DNA of 64,000 bases, from contig JAULSU010000002.1 in NCBI GenBank assembly GCA_030512335.1, positions 5,704,001-5,768,000 on the forward strand, read 5' to 3'. Position 1 is the stretch's first letter. The number at the start of each line of letters is the position of its first letter. Both the position numbers and the translations under genes were made by a program. Below are positions 1 to 11,500 of the stretch, piece by piece. The notes beneath the pieces were generated by a model. That model saw only the letters and a program-made list of their open reading frames with translations, was not told the origin of the DNA and did no database searches. The DNA is from Immersiella caudata (taxonomy: Eukaryota; Ascomycota; Sordariomycetes; Sordariales; Lasiosphaeriaceae).

Positions 1-1049
1 AACCTTGCGAGTACTTTTGATTCCCGACGGAGCCATTTGGTCGCACGATGTCATGCAATTCGCGGCGTTCTTGTTGGTTTGAAGGAATGAGTGTGCATTC
101 GGTTGGAGCGTGACGGCATTAGGAGCTTCGAGTCGTCACCTACAGGGACAGCACCGCCAAATTTGCTCTTAGGCACAGGTTCGCACACTTTGCAGTCCTC
201 TCCCCCAGCTCATCAACCCCTCAATCAAGCTTTGTCTTCCCCAGCAACGTGCTACTGTGACATTGTGACGATATCATACACCGCAGCGGTGCACTATCAT
301 GAATCCTTCCTGCCTTCCCTCCCTCCGAAGTCGGAGACAACCTTTGGTTGGATAACTGAATCGCCGATCATCGAAAGGGTGGTGTCGGGCGTGGGGGAGA
401 CGACAGGTCATTTTGTGAGGTCCGGCGGAAAGGGGGAAACCGCTCGGTCGGGACGATGCAAAATGGGTCGACGCCCTGGGAACAAGCGTGGTCACGCTGC
501 AACTCTGGTTGGTAGTGCTCACCGTGGTGAGGGGGGTCGAACCAGGGGCCTCGGATGGTACGCCGAGGAAGTGTTACTGGGTGGTGGTGTAATTGAGCAC
601 GAGGTAAGGAGGAAGGTGAGGCTCTGAGGAACAAATTCAGTCGTTATGTTGATGACTACCTTACCCAATGAGGATAATCCTCTTGCCAAAGGGAGGCCAT
701 TATGCTAACAACACCAACAACAGAGAGTTCCTGCAGTTCAGTAACCGGCCAAACAATGCTTGGTTACCAAACTCCAAACTCCAGCTCCCAGCTCCAACTC
801 CCAACTCCAACAGACAGGCTCTAGAACTCCAGTCAAGCAACATCCTAGTCAAGCATCGTCCCAATCTAACGCGCCGATAACCCAGCCCAGCAGATTCAGT
901 CGAGCATGTAAAGCATGACCCAAATATCCCGAGAAAACAAGATCCAGCAGAACAAAAGCCAGTCCAAAAAAAGCCCTGTCAACCACCCGTCCTGAGGCGT
1001 CGCTCAACACAGCTCTCCTTTCCTCTCTCGAGTTTAGAGGAGCATGAAC
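1..1049. other. Intergenic flank, no gene supported
   Basis: This stretch lies 3' of the coiled-coil gene on the minus strand. Open frames are short, lack splice-linked partners and resemble no family I know. The only structure seen is a run of CAACTCC/CAGCTCC-like heptamers at about 769-811. Nothing else can be supported. Confidence 0.6.
769..811. repeat. Short imperfect CAACTCC/CAGCTCC heptamer repeat
   Basis: The sequence repeats the units AACTCCA, CAGCTCC and CAACTCC about six times in 43 bases. It lies in non-coding DNA 3' of the coiled-coil gene. It looks like a simple-sequence array without evident function. Confidence 0.6.
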
Positions 1050-4034
1050 TCAACGATCAACAAAACTAGGCCGAAAAGGGGGATAAGGTCGCGCCATTGG
1101 ATTAGAATCCGACTGATCGGAGGTTAGCAGGTTGCCCTGTGGTTGAGTTCCCCTAGGCACATACTCACTTGATGATTCGCTCGACGTGTCGTCGACAGGC
1201 GATGAGGAGAAAGCATCTTCCCACACCTCTTTCTCCTCGTTTTGGTCCTCCTCCTCATCCTCATCGTCCTCACCGGCGTTTTCACTGGCGTCTTCGCTGC
1301 CGTATTCACCATCTTCGCTGTCATCGGTGGGGTAGTCCCTCTCCTTCCCTTCCTCTCCATCCTCATCATACTGATCGTGCGGTTCCTTCCACGGGTTCGA
1401 CTCATCTACCTTGTCTTCACCTTCGTAGACCCATTCAACCTCGTCATTCGTTGGCCCGACACAAACAGTAGAAGCTGTGGGTTGGATCGATTTCAGACAT
1501 CGGGCCCTCACTTCAGCCTTCGCCTTTGCATTCAGCTCCTTTTGCTTGTCCTTCGCTTCTTTCAGCTCCTCCAGCTCCTTCAACTGCTTGTCCGTCACTG
1601 CAAGCCGCATCATCGCTTCTTTTCGCCCCTTTTGTTTGTCCATCATTGCCTCCAGCTGCTTCTGCTCGTCCATCGCTTCTTTCCCCAGCGCGAGTATCTT
1701 CGCGGCTGATCTCCACGAGTCGCGATCTATCTCGGCCCTGGTGTAGCGCTCGTACCCCCTATCACTCTCGCCATCCCAGCTGCCGCCATCCGAGGAGTCC
1801 TCGTCGTCATATTGGTGGAGCGTCTGATGCACGATATCAACTTTTGCATCGACTACGCCGATTTTGCCATCGACAGTATCGACGGCGCTGTGCACGCTCT
1901 TGAGCTCGCGGTGGATATCGCCTGTCGTGCCCAGGATGTTGTCTTCGATGGCGGCAAGCTTGTCGGCGAAAACGGAGCCCGTCTTCGAGCTGAGATCGTA
2001 GCAGCGCTGGAGGCTTGACGACATGGTGTTGATGGAGCTGGTGAGGATCTGCAGGTGGCCGGCCATGGCTTTGTGGCAGTCGAAGCTGTATCCTTCGATG
2101 TGCTTGCGGTTGTTTTCGATGGCGGTTTCGATCTTGGAGGACTTCTCCTGGAACGCATTCTCGATTTCGACGGTTCTTTCCAGGATTGCGGTCTCAATGT
2201 CGCTGGTCTTATCCTTGATCGCCTCCTCGAGCATGTTGGAATTCACCCGGATGGAACCCTCAATCATGTTGGCATTTCCCTGGATGGAGTTATCAATCTC
2301 GACGGTCTTTTCCCGCGCTGTCTCCCGGATGGCGGTCTCGAGCCTGGTGATGGTCTCCTGGATGGCCGCCTCGATCTTGGCTGTCTGCTCCTGAAGAGAC
2401 TTCTCGGTCTTGTCCTCGCCGTGCTTGTGCAGCTCGTAGGTGAACCCCCGGGCGATTTCCTGGGACTTGTGGAAGTGCGTGCTGAGCTCGGTCATCATCT
2501 TCTCGAGCATCTGCTCCATTTCCTTCTCCATGTTCTTCTCGATGGCTGCCTCCCTTTTGGCCGCCCTATCGTTGGACGCCTGGATTCTCGCCTCCATTTT
2601 GGTCTTCTCCGCTTCGAACGTCTCCTCAACGGCGTCCTGGATTTCGTCCATCTTCTCTTCGATCTTCTCCTTGATAGACTCCTCGGATCCCTTGACAACC
2701 ATCTGGATCTCAACCATCTTCTCGTCAAGGTGGTTTATGGTCTTGTGCCCGACGCTCCGTGCCATCTCCACCTCCTCCTTCACAACTACCAGCTCTTGCG
2801 TCATCGCCTGGATCGCCTGCTTCGTGGATCCCTGAGCAACTCCAATCTCCTTGTTGATGGCCTCGGAAACAGAAGAGCCAACCCACTCGGTGAAGATCTT
2901 GGAGTCGTGCTCGGTCCAGCGGGCTTCTTCCTCCCTCTTTACAGTCCTGGCTTCCATGTCCTGAAGCATGGTGGTCATGCCTTGCATCATGGCGGTCATT
3001 TGGCTGGAGAGGGCGTCGAATTTGGCGTCCATCTTTGATGAGAGGGCGTCGACTTTGGTAGTGACGACGTCGATCCTGGAGTCCATATGGTCTGTTCTGT
3101 TGTCGACGAAGGTCTCGAGGTTGGCGATCCGCTTCTTGGTGATCAAGTGGTTTGTCGAGAGCATGTTGGCGATACTGTCGACCTTGTTTTCCACGATCCA
3201 GGAGAGACTGCCGACTTTGACGTCGATGTAGGTTGGGAGGGTCTCGATTTGCTTCTCGATGGTCTCGAGGTTTGAGGAGAGGGTCGTGACGACGTTGCCG
3301 ACCTTGGTGGAGACAGACTGGACGTTGGAAGCGACGACACCGAGCATCTCTTCTACGACCGTGACGCGGCAGCCGAGGTTGTTTACGTGGTCTTTGGTGG
3401 AGATGTGCAGGCCGGAGAGATCGGCGAGGGTGGACTTAGTGCTATTGTCGAGGTGGTTGGTGAGGGTGTGCACGGCGTTGGTCACGGCGTCGAGGCGGGC
3501 GTCGAGACGGTCGCCGGTGGCGATCTCGCAGCCGTTGAGCTGGTTGAGCTGGGAAGACATGGTCGTGTTGAGGGTGTCGAGGCGGGCGTCGAGGCGCTCG
3601 GCGTTGGCGACCTCGGTAATGTCCATTTCGTGGAGCTTGGTGAACATTGTCTTGCTGAGGACCTCGAGGTTGCGGTCGAGGTCGTTGGTGGCTGTGGTCA
3701 GGTTGTTGGTCAGGTCATTGATCTTTTCTTGGAAGCGCTGCGACCACTTGGTGGTTGAGAGGTGGAGCAAGTCGAGATGGTTGTGGGTGATGCCTGTGAG
3801 GCCGTGCACCTGCGTGTTGAGATCGGTAATTTGGGCGGAGAGGGTGTTGTTCGAGACCGGGGAGGGGACGATGAAGCCGGAGGAGGCCGACGAGATGGCC
3901 GACGAGACGGAGCGGACGGAGGGGGTCGGGGAGGCAGGGCGGGAGTCAAGTTCTTCCCAGACGACATGGCAACCGACATCGCTGGTATCGACGCGGGGAA
4001 CGTTGCCCACCCCAGAGTCTTGGGAGGTAGACAT
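1050..4034 (-). CDS. Long coiled-coil protein with hendecad repeats and acidic C-terminus (unknown function)
   Basis: A single open frame of 994 residues counted from the ATG at 4034 (MSTSQDSGVG). The frame also holds an ATG at 4100, but the 22 extra residues are Asn/Thr-rich and look like leader sequence. Residues about 1-75 are Ser/Pro-rich and probably disordered. Residues about 75-700 are predicted coiled coil, with recurrent LDARLD and MDAKFDAL segments. Residues about 548-640 form about eight 11-residue units of the type xIExAIxxxxx, a hendecad period. Residues 790-860 are Lys/Glu helix, followed by a strongly acidic Asp/Glu/Ser tail. No signal peptide or membrane segment is seen. I do not recognise a named family; a cytoskeletal or scaffolding role is only an inference from shape. 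No intron is needed. Confidence 0.75.
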   Translation of the reverse strand: MSTSQDSGVGNVPRVDTSDVGCHVVWEELDSRPASPTPSVRSVSSAISSASSGFIVPSPVSNNTLSAQITDLNTQVHGLTGITHNHLDLLHLSTTKWSQRFQEKINDLTNNLTTATNDLDRNLEVLSKTMFTKLHEMDITEVANAERLDARLDTLNTTMSSQLNQLNGCEIATGDRLDARLDAVTNAVHTLTNHLDNSTKSTLADLSGLHISTKDHVNNLGCRVTVVEEMLGVVASNVQSVSTKVGNVVTTLSSNLETIEKQIETLPTYIDVKVGSLSWIVENKVDSIANMLSTNHLITKKRIANLETFVDNRTDHMDSRIDVVTTKVDALSSKMDAKFDALSSQMTAMMQGMTTMLQDMEARTVKREEEARWTEHDSKIFTEWVGSSVSEAINKEIGVAQGSTKQAIQAMTQELVVVKEEVEMARSVGHKTINHLDEKMVEIQMVVKGSEESIKEKIEEKMDEIQDAVEETFEAEKTKMEARIQASNDRAAKREAAIEKNMEKEMEQMLEKMMTELSTHFHKSQEIARGFTYELHKHGEDKTEKSLQEQTAKIEAAIQETITRLETAIRETAREKTVEIDNSIQGNANMIEGSIRVNSNMLEEAIKDKTSDIETAILERTVEIENAFQEKSSKIETAIENNRKHIEGYSFDCHKAMAGHLQILTSSINTMSSSLQRCYDLSSKTGSVFADKLAAIEDNILGTTGDIHRELKSVHSAVDTVDGKIGVVDAKVDIVHQTLHQYDDEDSSDGGSWDGESDRGYERYTRAEIDRDSWRSAAKILALGKEAMDEQKQLEAMMDKQKGRKEAMMRLAVTDKQLKELEELKEAKDKQKELNAKAKAEVRARCLKSIQPTASTVCVGPTNDEVEWVYEGEDKVDESNPWKEPHDQYDEDGEEGKERDYPTDDSEDGEYGSEDASENAGEDDEDEEEDQNEEKEVWEDAFSSSPVDDTSSESSSEYVPRGTQPQGNLLTSDQSDSNPMARPYPPFRPSFVDR

Positions 4035-4250
4035 TGTGAAGGTTTTGTTGTTGTTGTTGGTAGTGGTGGTGATGTTGAGTATGGTCGACAGGAATGTCAA
4101 TGAAGGATGTGGTTAATGGAAGAGTGGCAGAGAGAAGTCTGGTTGAGTGTCGTCAATGTTGTCAGATGTGTTGAGCAATGACTTCTGCGAGATGAGTGAT
4201 GGCGGTGTGGGAAAAGGAGGAAAGGGTTTGGAAGGGAGGGAGGCGTCTCC

Positions 4251-4256
4251 TATATA
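4251..4256 (-). promoter_or_regulatory. TATA-like element upstream of the coiled-coil gene
   Basis: TATATA sits about 217 bases upstream of the chosen ATG at 4034, with purine-rich DNA around it. The position is reasonable for a TATA box with a leader of about 180 nt. This is a motif match only. Confidence 0.35.
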
Positions 4257-5729
4257 CTAGAAATTTCTCGAGCTTTGAGATGCAATCGCTTCGTTTGACT
4301 TTTTCAACGGCCGAGGTTGAACGTTGATGGGTGGTGGGAACGTTGACGAAAGGTACAAAAGTTAGTTTGGCGTCACCACGTTCCCGGGAAACGTTGAGCT
4401 CGTGGATGGAATTGATCTTGTACATTCTGTAAACTAAGGTTGAGAAGTACGCTGGATGGCATCTGAGCCCAGGGGCTTGTTCGTATGTCGTCAAGTGTCG
4501 TGGTGGTAAGGCTCCAGGGAAGCAGGGGCTCAGGGGGGGGGACTACAACTCGCACAGGTGGAATCTCACAGCCACCAGGAAGGTTTTTGTCTTTGCAGAA
4601 AGCGAGCTGAGATTCTCAGTGTTCGATCCAGTGTTGGACCCAGTGTTCGACCCAGTGTGCAATCTCGAGTCTACGAAGTCTTCAACCAGAAGAAACAGCC
4701 ATTCTTCTTCATCAAGAGCAACCCCGATGTGTCAAGCATATGCAACAACCTTTAGTCTCATCTGAAGTGTCCCGGGTGCAACCGAAAAAGACGTTATTCC
4801 CGCTGAGCATCCTTGAGGAAGCCTTGTTGCGCGATACACTCGCGGATGTGGCTTGGAAGAGAACCTAAAAAACATGTCCGTTTTTGGAGAAGCTTACCCC
4901 TTTTCGTTCCTGGAGAAGCTTACCTACCCTCCACTGTCCTGAGTTTTCGCATGTCTAAGTCTCGATGTCACCAGAAGGCTCTGGTGTTGCCTGAGTTTCT
5001 GGAGTTAGAGCTACCCAGCTAGCTTAAAGGCTTCGTTTCTGGGTAATTATACTCTGATTGTTGTCAACTCCTAACTGGAAGCCACCATCTCAGGTGTCGA
5101 GGTTCACCCAGACGAGGCGCAACTCTGAACAAGCATTTTCATCAAACTCTTCGATGCAACCAGTGAATCAGTCCGACCAAGCTCATCAAGTTGGCCCGTT
5201 CAGAACGAACCATCATGGCAGAGGGGATTGCGGGTTAATACTAGGTTTACTAATGCAACTTTTGTCCGGAACACCAGGATATTTTAAGTTTCTGTATTCA
5301 ACTGAGGCTTTGCCAACTATGCACACTAGAGGTGCTTCATACAACCGGCACATGCCGTCCTGTGTCATCCGCCTTGATGTCCTCCGTTCCACCTCTATCC
5401 AGGTTTGGCAGAACTTCCCTGTGCCACGGCCTGGCCCGTACTATCCATATCGTTCATCATGTGTCAGCCTGTTTGATGCCGCACCCCCATTGTTTTGCTC
5501 CAAAACGCCCAGCACCCAGTATCCAAAAAAGCAATCGACCCCCGCGGTGACCATCATGGTATCGCCCGAGATTCCCTCCCAAGTAAACTCCGTGTAGGAT
5601 ATATACGATTCCACCAGATAAACAGACAATGGTAATGGAAAAATGCGTCAAGCATGTGGTAGTCGGTGTCAGTAATTACAGCCGGTGCTAATGTAGCGAT
5701 CGTCGGCTCCGTCTAGTCGATGTCGTCCT
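4257..5729. other. Intergenic region, no gene supported
   Basis: It lies between the 5' side of the coiled-coil gene and the 3' end of the protease-like gene, both on the minus strand. Open frames here are short, or open only from non-ATG codons. A 12-base tandem repeat at 4617-4664 is the only structure seen. Confidence 0.55.
4617..4664. repeat. 12-bp tandem repeat, four copies
   Basis: Four consecutive 12-base units begin at 4617, 4629, 4641 and 4653. Each starts CAGTGT and ends in a GATC, GACC or AATC variant. Copies differ at one to three positions. It is a minisatellite-like array in non-coding DNA. Confidence 0.75.
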
Positions 5730-8564
5730 TTATTTTTCCTCCCAGCTGTAGCGCTTCTCCGCCACCTGCGGAACGTGAACCAGCTCGAAACCAGGATCAA
5801 TCCTCTCCATGCTCCGAGGGCTTCGGGGTTGGTTGTCTGGTGGCGGTTGCCTGACGCTGGCCTGCCTAGTCACCTCCTCCTCTTGCAACCGGTTTTCTTC
5901 CTCCACTGTGAAATTACTCCCCAACGAGTCGTTCGATCCGCGGCTCTGGCGTGCCTGCCGGAGAGCCTGCATGTCATTCGTTGGGGCTCGTCCAGTCCGG
6001 AATGTCCGCCCGTCGGGAGTAACAATTTGTGGTATTGGTGGAGGTGGAGGCTGCTGGTTAGGGAGTGCTACGTTCTCCGGCAAGGGCCCGAGGCACACCA
6101 CTCGTGTTGGGTCGATTGGTGTCCGCTGACATGTCGGTGTTGGTGGCAGCCGAAGGGATCCGATCGGAGACGTTGGTGATACATTACTAGAGTCGGAGCG
6201 GGTCATTGCTGAGGGCGCGAATGTAAGCGGTGAGTGTGGTGAATTGGGCGAAACGGGCGAGCAGCTGCTGCCGTTGCTGAGGTTAGAGTTTGACGGGGCC
6301 CTAAGGGGTAAGTGGGCGGGAGGAGGGGCGACCGTCATCGGGGATGGGAAATCGAACACGCGCGTCCCCCATTCCGGATGAGGCGATAATGGGGACGGCA
6401 AACAATCGGGGAGGGAGTTGGTGTTAGCATACGTCGGTGACGATACTGGTGATGGGTCCTCCTGCGGCGGGCGGTAGTGGGCAACCGGGCTCACATCCTG
6501 CATCGACTTGACCTCGCTCGTACTTGTTGGTGAGGTTGGCGATGCTGGCGAGGTCGCCAGCGTTGCTGAATATGTTGGCACTGGCCCCTGCAGTTGCCTT
6601 TCTAGCTTCCTCCGGGCGAGCTCGTACTCGCTCAGTACCTGAGACCCCTCAGCAAAGTCGGTATCGTCGTCGGCCGTGTCGTTCGTGTCCAGCTCAACCG
6701 GCTCCAGTGGAACCGGAAGTTCGAAAAGCTGGTGCTGGGAGTCGGCACCGACCTCGACCGGCTGGGCACTGTTCCCGCTCATCTCGTGTGCTACGGGCTT
6801 CTTCGACCGTTTCCTGCCAATAATCATGGTGAACATTCTCTTGACAGGACTTTTGGGAAGACTGTCAATGGATTGGGTGTCGTGCTTGTCCTCCTCGGTG
6901 ATCTCGACAGGGGTCGCAGCCTTTCTCTTCCTCTTCCTGCAGCAGCACCACAAGACGAACGCGATGACGCTTCCACTTGCGAATGCACTGAGAACAATTC
7001 CGGCCGTCTGGCCAGGGCCCAACCCATGCGACGATCCAGGGGGGTCATATTCTGGAAATATGCTGCCAAACGGCCTAGGAATGGACTCCAGCTCGTAGGT
7101 GCTGAGAGCATTATCGGGGAACTTGGCCTGGTGCAGTGAGAAGATGTTGCTTTCATACTTGGTGATGATGTATGCTTCTTGCATGAAGACTCGCCCGATG
7201 AGGAACTGATTGTTGTTTACTTCTGGGGTAGAGCGCTTGAGCGGGAAGTAGGGAATAGCGCCTTCGCCAAACTTGAACGCATCCTTGAAGGGATAGCGCA
7301 ACACCTGTGCGAAGGCGGCAGAAGGGAGAGTGATGTTGATAACGCCAGGCATATCAAATGGCCGCCCGTAGTTGTCGCTGTTGTCGAAGCTGGAAAGGGA
7401 AAACGTGAAGGAAAGAGACCGGTCTTCGAGGAAACGGTTATACATATTTACGTCTGGGTAGATGTAAACACCGAGATCCTCGCGCCACGTTAGATTGAAA
7501 GCAGCAGCGAAGCGGTCGCACACCTCGGTCGGCATCCACAAGTATGGCGTGGTGGTGTCGATCATGGCGGTGATGGAGTCATTCATGGCAACGAGCGGCT
7601 GGCTGGTCGAGGTCCAGTTGCCATTGACAGCTTTGTCTGTCGATGCGACCTCGGCAGTGATCCCTCGAAGCCTTACTCTGGGTGCCCGGCTAGCCGGATC
7701 AATGGCGAATGTGGTATCATGTGGCTCAAATCGAGTTTTGTCGAAGCCACCAAAAACCAGGGAAGCGGGCGTGCCGCGTCCTAAAGCCGAGTCGACTACA
7801 TGAAGTTAGCAACTTACGATGCACCTCGATTGTGAGGATGGCTTACAGGGACGATAATAAGCGCCAGCAGTGTAGCCGTAGCTGTGGCTAGGGATGGTCC
7901 CGTATGTTTGGGCCATTTGAGAGATGAACGGGAGGGTTAGATTGTTCTTGAATCTGCCCTGGTTAACGCCGACACCGATGAAGCCCTGGTAGTAGTCGGT
8001 CTCGTTGATCGCAGCAATCAGCACGTTGTCGTACTGGTTGGTAGATAGCGTTTTCGAGTCGTAGAACGAGATCATGTCCAAGCCATAGTCGCCATTGCCT
8101 CCAATGCCGGTGTAGTTCAAGCCGAGTTGGTAAGCCCCTAATGCTTTCCAGTTCGTCGATTGAGATGTGGTGAACACACCACCCCGTGCCGTGTGGCAGA
8201 GAGCGACTGCATCCGTGTTTAGCAAGCCATCACGAGCATGTTCACAACTGGGAACTTACCTCCAGGGCAGCCATAATTCTGGATCACCCAGACCTCGGAC
8301 AAGGCGGTCGCAACACTCAGGTAGACTTCCTGGCCGCCAACTCCGACCATGGACCTAAAGCTCGACCAGTTTCCATCGATGCCATACCTACGAACCGCGT
8401 CAGCCACACAACATACGACCAGAATGCCATAACACGACATACCAATTGTTGGAGCTCGGGATCCACACGGCGCTCCCATGCCCCGAGTCGGAGGCGGCGA
8501 CGGTCGGTGCGAACAAAAGGAGGATGTCACAAAAGACGGCGGCCGCGAGGGAATGTATTCGCAT
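5730..8564 (-). CDS. Membrane-anchored aspartic-protease-like protein (A1 fold, probable pseudoenzyme)
   Basis: Four exons on the minus strand: 8564-8443, 8387-8260, 8206-7847 and 7795-5730. The introns are 55, 53 and 51 nt, all GT-AG, and the result is 891 aa. The start MRIHSLAAAVF opens a signal peptide. The ectodomain has pepsin-like A1 features: GVGGQEVYL and SEVWV for lobe one, LVFGGFD mid-way, and IDTTTPYLWMP (Asp at about residue 283) for lobe two. The first catalytic Asp-Thr-Gly is replaced by Ala-Thr-Ala, and the second reads Asp-Thr-Thr, so peptidase activity is doubtful. A transmembrane helix at about residues 466-489 is followed by CCCRKRKRK and a cytoplasmic tail of about 400 residues rich in Ser/Pro. 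Fungal proteins with this layout are often annotated as aspartyl proteases; a surface binding or sensor role is inference. Confidence 0.85.
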
Positions 8565-11500
8565 TTTCGCAGCACCCTCGCCCGGGCGTCGGCGATCGGT
8601 GGGAGATGTCACCAGAGACGGAGCGGTTGCAGGACATTCACGAAGCCGTCGCGGTGTTCCATGAGCTGCGGGCGCGGATCTCAGGCGAGAGCGGGAGGCA
8701 CGGCGCCAGGCCCGTCGTTCATGATAGGAAGGCCGCAGCAGCCGTTTGCAGCGCGATGCGAGGACGACAGATTCGATCGACAAGCGGAGCAAAATGCGGT
8801 GGACGGTCGGTGGTGTCGCTGGTGCTGGCGCGCAGGTGCACCCTTTCCTGGCTGGCTACCGGTGGAGAGAATGGGAGCGGTGGGAGGTGGGACGACGGGA
8901 GGGAGACCACTCGGGAAACGGAACGTTCCAAGACTGAACGGATTGGATGTTCCACGTCAAGGAATTTTGGCTGGGTGTGGTCGCTGCAGGCTGTTCGCTG
9001 GCTGGCTGCGCTGGCCAGGTCTGGTCTGGTGCGGGACGAGATCAGCAGCGGCGAGAGAGCGCACAGCACTCGTTTTGCCTTGGGGATCGGTCTGGGAGAG
9101 CCTAGCCGGGAGTGTGGGAGGGGGCTCCCGTCGCGTTAGGTAGGCCCTTGGTCTTGGCTCTCGCCAGTCTCCCTGCGGCCTGCGGAGGGTGTCGGCAGGA
9201 AGGCACGATGGTTGAACTCGAACCAGGCGAGACGGGCAGGGGGCACCGTGGCTGGGCCGCCAGTTGCTCCTGCTGCTCTCGCTCGAGTCTGGCTAAAACG
9301 CCCAGCCAGCACCCCGGTCGCACCCCTCTTCCACAGATGTTCGACTCGATCTCTTCTTCGTTTCTGATAGGCCCGAGCGAAAACGGGCGACCCAGTGGTT
9401 CCTCCGCAGTTGCGGCACTTTGCACTCTGCGCTGCAGTTTTTGCGAAAACGCCGCCGCCCATTGATTGCCTCCCCAAATGAACTTGCCCGGCGTCTTTGG
9501 GTGGTTGAATCGCCCAATCCTCCCAATCTTACGCCTGAGACACAACCAATGCTGATTGATCTACGGCGCAATCCACCGCAATCGCAGCACGGCGCCGAAA
9601 TCCAACGCGGCGTGGCGGCTTTGAACGGCGACCGACAGCGCTGGCACGTGGAGCCAAGCCGGAGGCTTGGTGGCTGAGAAGTCCCGGAGCTAAACCCTCA
9701 ACTGTGGAAACCTCCAAAAGCGATGTATTCATGCTCCCTCCTCAACGGCCCCTAGGAGATGGATTGATATCAACAGTGGACACGATAGCTGCACAAACAC
9801 CGAACTCGCTACCCCCGTGGGATCAAACATCAAGGAGCATCAACAGCATGGTTTACTCGTCTGGGTCCGCATGAGTTGATCGTATCTGCGCCGTGTCTTG
9901 GCACACTGATCCCGCGACCCAGCCAACCGTCATTCCGTTTAAAGTGTGGGGAAACTGGGAAGCCCGGCACAGCAGCGACAGATCGCAGTGTTGCGTATTG
10001 CGATTGCGACGCGGTCCAGCGGCGGAATGGCTGCGACAGCAAGACTAGCGACGGGCGTCCTCAACCTGCGGTGATGTCAATTGTTGTCGTCTCGAGCGGT
10101 CCTCTGGCAAGCGACCGGGTTTTCAGGTTCGTTTGCATTGCGCAGCATCATTGCAATAGCGACGTTCATCTTACAGCGTCCTCTCGCTTGCCGAGCGAAC
10201 AGTTCCAAATGCCGTCGCGCCTGGTGGCGAAAGGGGCCCATTACTACCTATCAAAACGAGGACTCCGTCGAGCTGCCCTGCCAGTCAGCAGGGAACCTGC
10301 CTGGAACCACCACACCTTTCGATGGTCAGCAGCTTGATGGGCAAAATCACCCCTCCAGCCCGCTCGGACGTCAGTGAATGCAAGCGTAACCTCCTTCCCA
10401 AACCTGCGATTCAGGGGTTCTCTGCGGTTCTCGACTCTCGCAAGCGCAAGAGTCGCGATAAAAGAGCCAGAAGCAAGACGCCAGCGACACAGATAGATTG
10501 GGCAAATTTCCATTTCAGTCAAAACGGCGGGTGTTGACGGTTTGGTCGTTCGCCAACTGATAAGAGGGCATCTCGGGGGTGGATGACCTGAAGTGGCAGA
10601 CGAGGATGCGCCAGACACGGCAGAAGCAATATATTCTTGCCAGTGAGGTGGTGAGACCACTCTGGCTAAATCCAACGCCACCTTTTTACCGATGCCCGCA
10701 ATCAAGGACGAGTCCGCGCAGCCCGTGTGGGCTACCCACACGCGAGTAACCGGACAGCCACATGACGCCCAAGTTAATTGATGTCTGCTTCGACCGTCTC
10801 CCAACCGTCGAGACGCTGGTGGTCTGGTTGGTGCAGCGGACGACTCTCCGTTCCCATGAGATTGAGGAGGTCGTCCACCAGCCTACGGTTGTTGCGGCAC
10901 CGGGACAAGCCCATAGCTTTTGAGCCTGAAAACGAGCACCCGGATCCGTTTCGCGCAACCCGGAAAGGAGCGCGCCTTTTGTCACTTGTTGGAAGCTTCA
11001 ACGCGTCGGTTGGCCTCCCCCCAGCCGCGCAGTTCCGACAGGCCTCTTGTCGCCGTCGCACTTGAACAGCAGCAAGAGGCTTTTGAGAGAAGCAAATGGC
11101 TCACCAAGCGCTGCCATATCCCCTGCCAAGGCCGTCGGGGCTTTCAGAGGCGAGCACGCGCAATACACCTCAAACCTCCTGCCCCCATAGCAAGTTCACC
11201 TGCAGACTTTAATCGACGGGACGCTCGAATTTCCTAATCCGGCCCCAAGAAATCAGGGCCCTTGATTGCCTGTCCTCGCTTGCTTGATTTTCTTATTGGC
11301 CCGTAAAGCGAATTTGGGTGCAAGACTCGCGCTTCTGCGACATTGTTCTGGGCTCTGTCCAGTGCCATGGGATCGGCTCGCATCATGTCTCTCGACCTTA
11401 TCGGAACTCGTTGAGACATTGCTCAACATTCCAGATGACCACAACGACGTCCCGCGGGCAGCGCTCACTTAAACAATTGTCGACCCAGCAGTCTGGAGAG

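Noticed and set aside
2055..3038. Plus-strand ORF of 327 codons inside the coiled-coil gene
   Set aside because: It is the antisense shadow of the long minus-strand coding frame; its Leu/Asp/Gly-rich sequence is what the complement of Glu/Lys/Ile codons gives.
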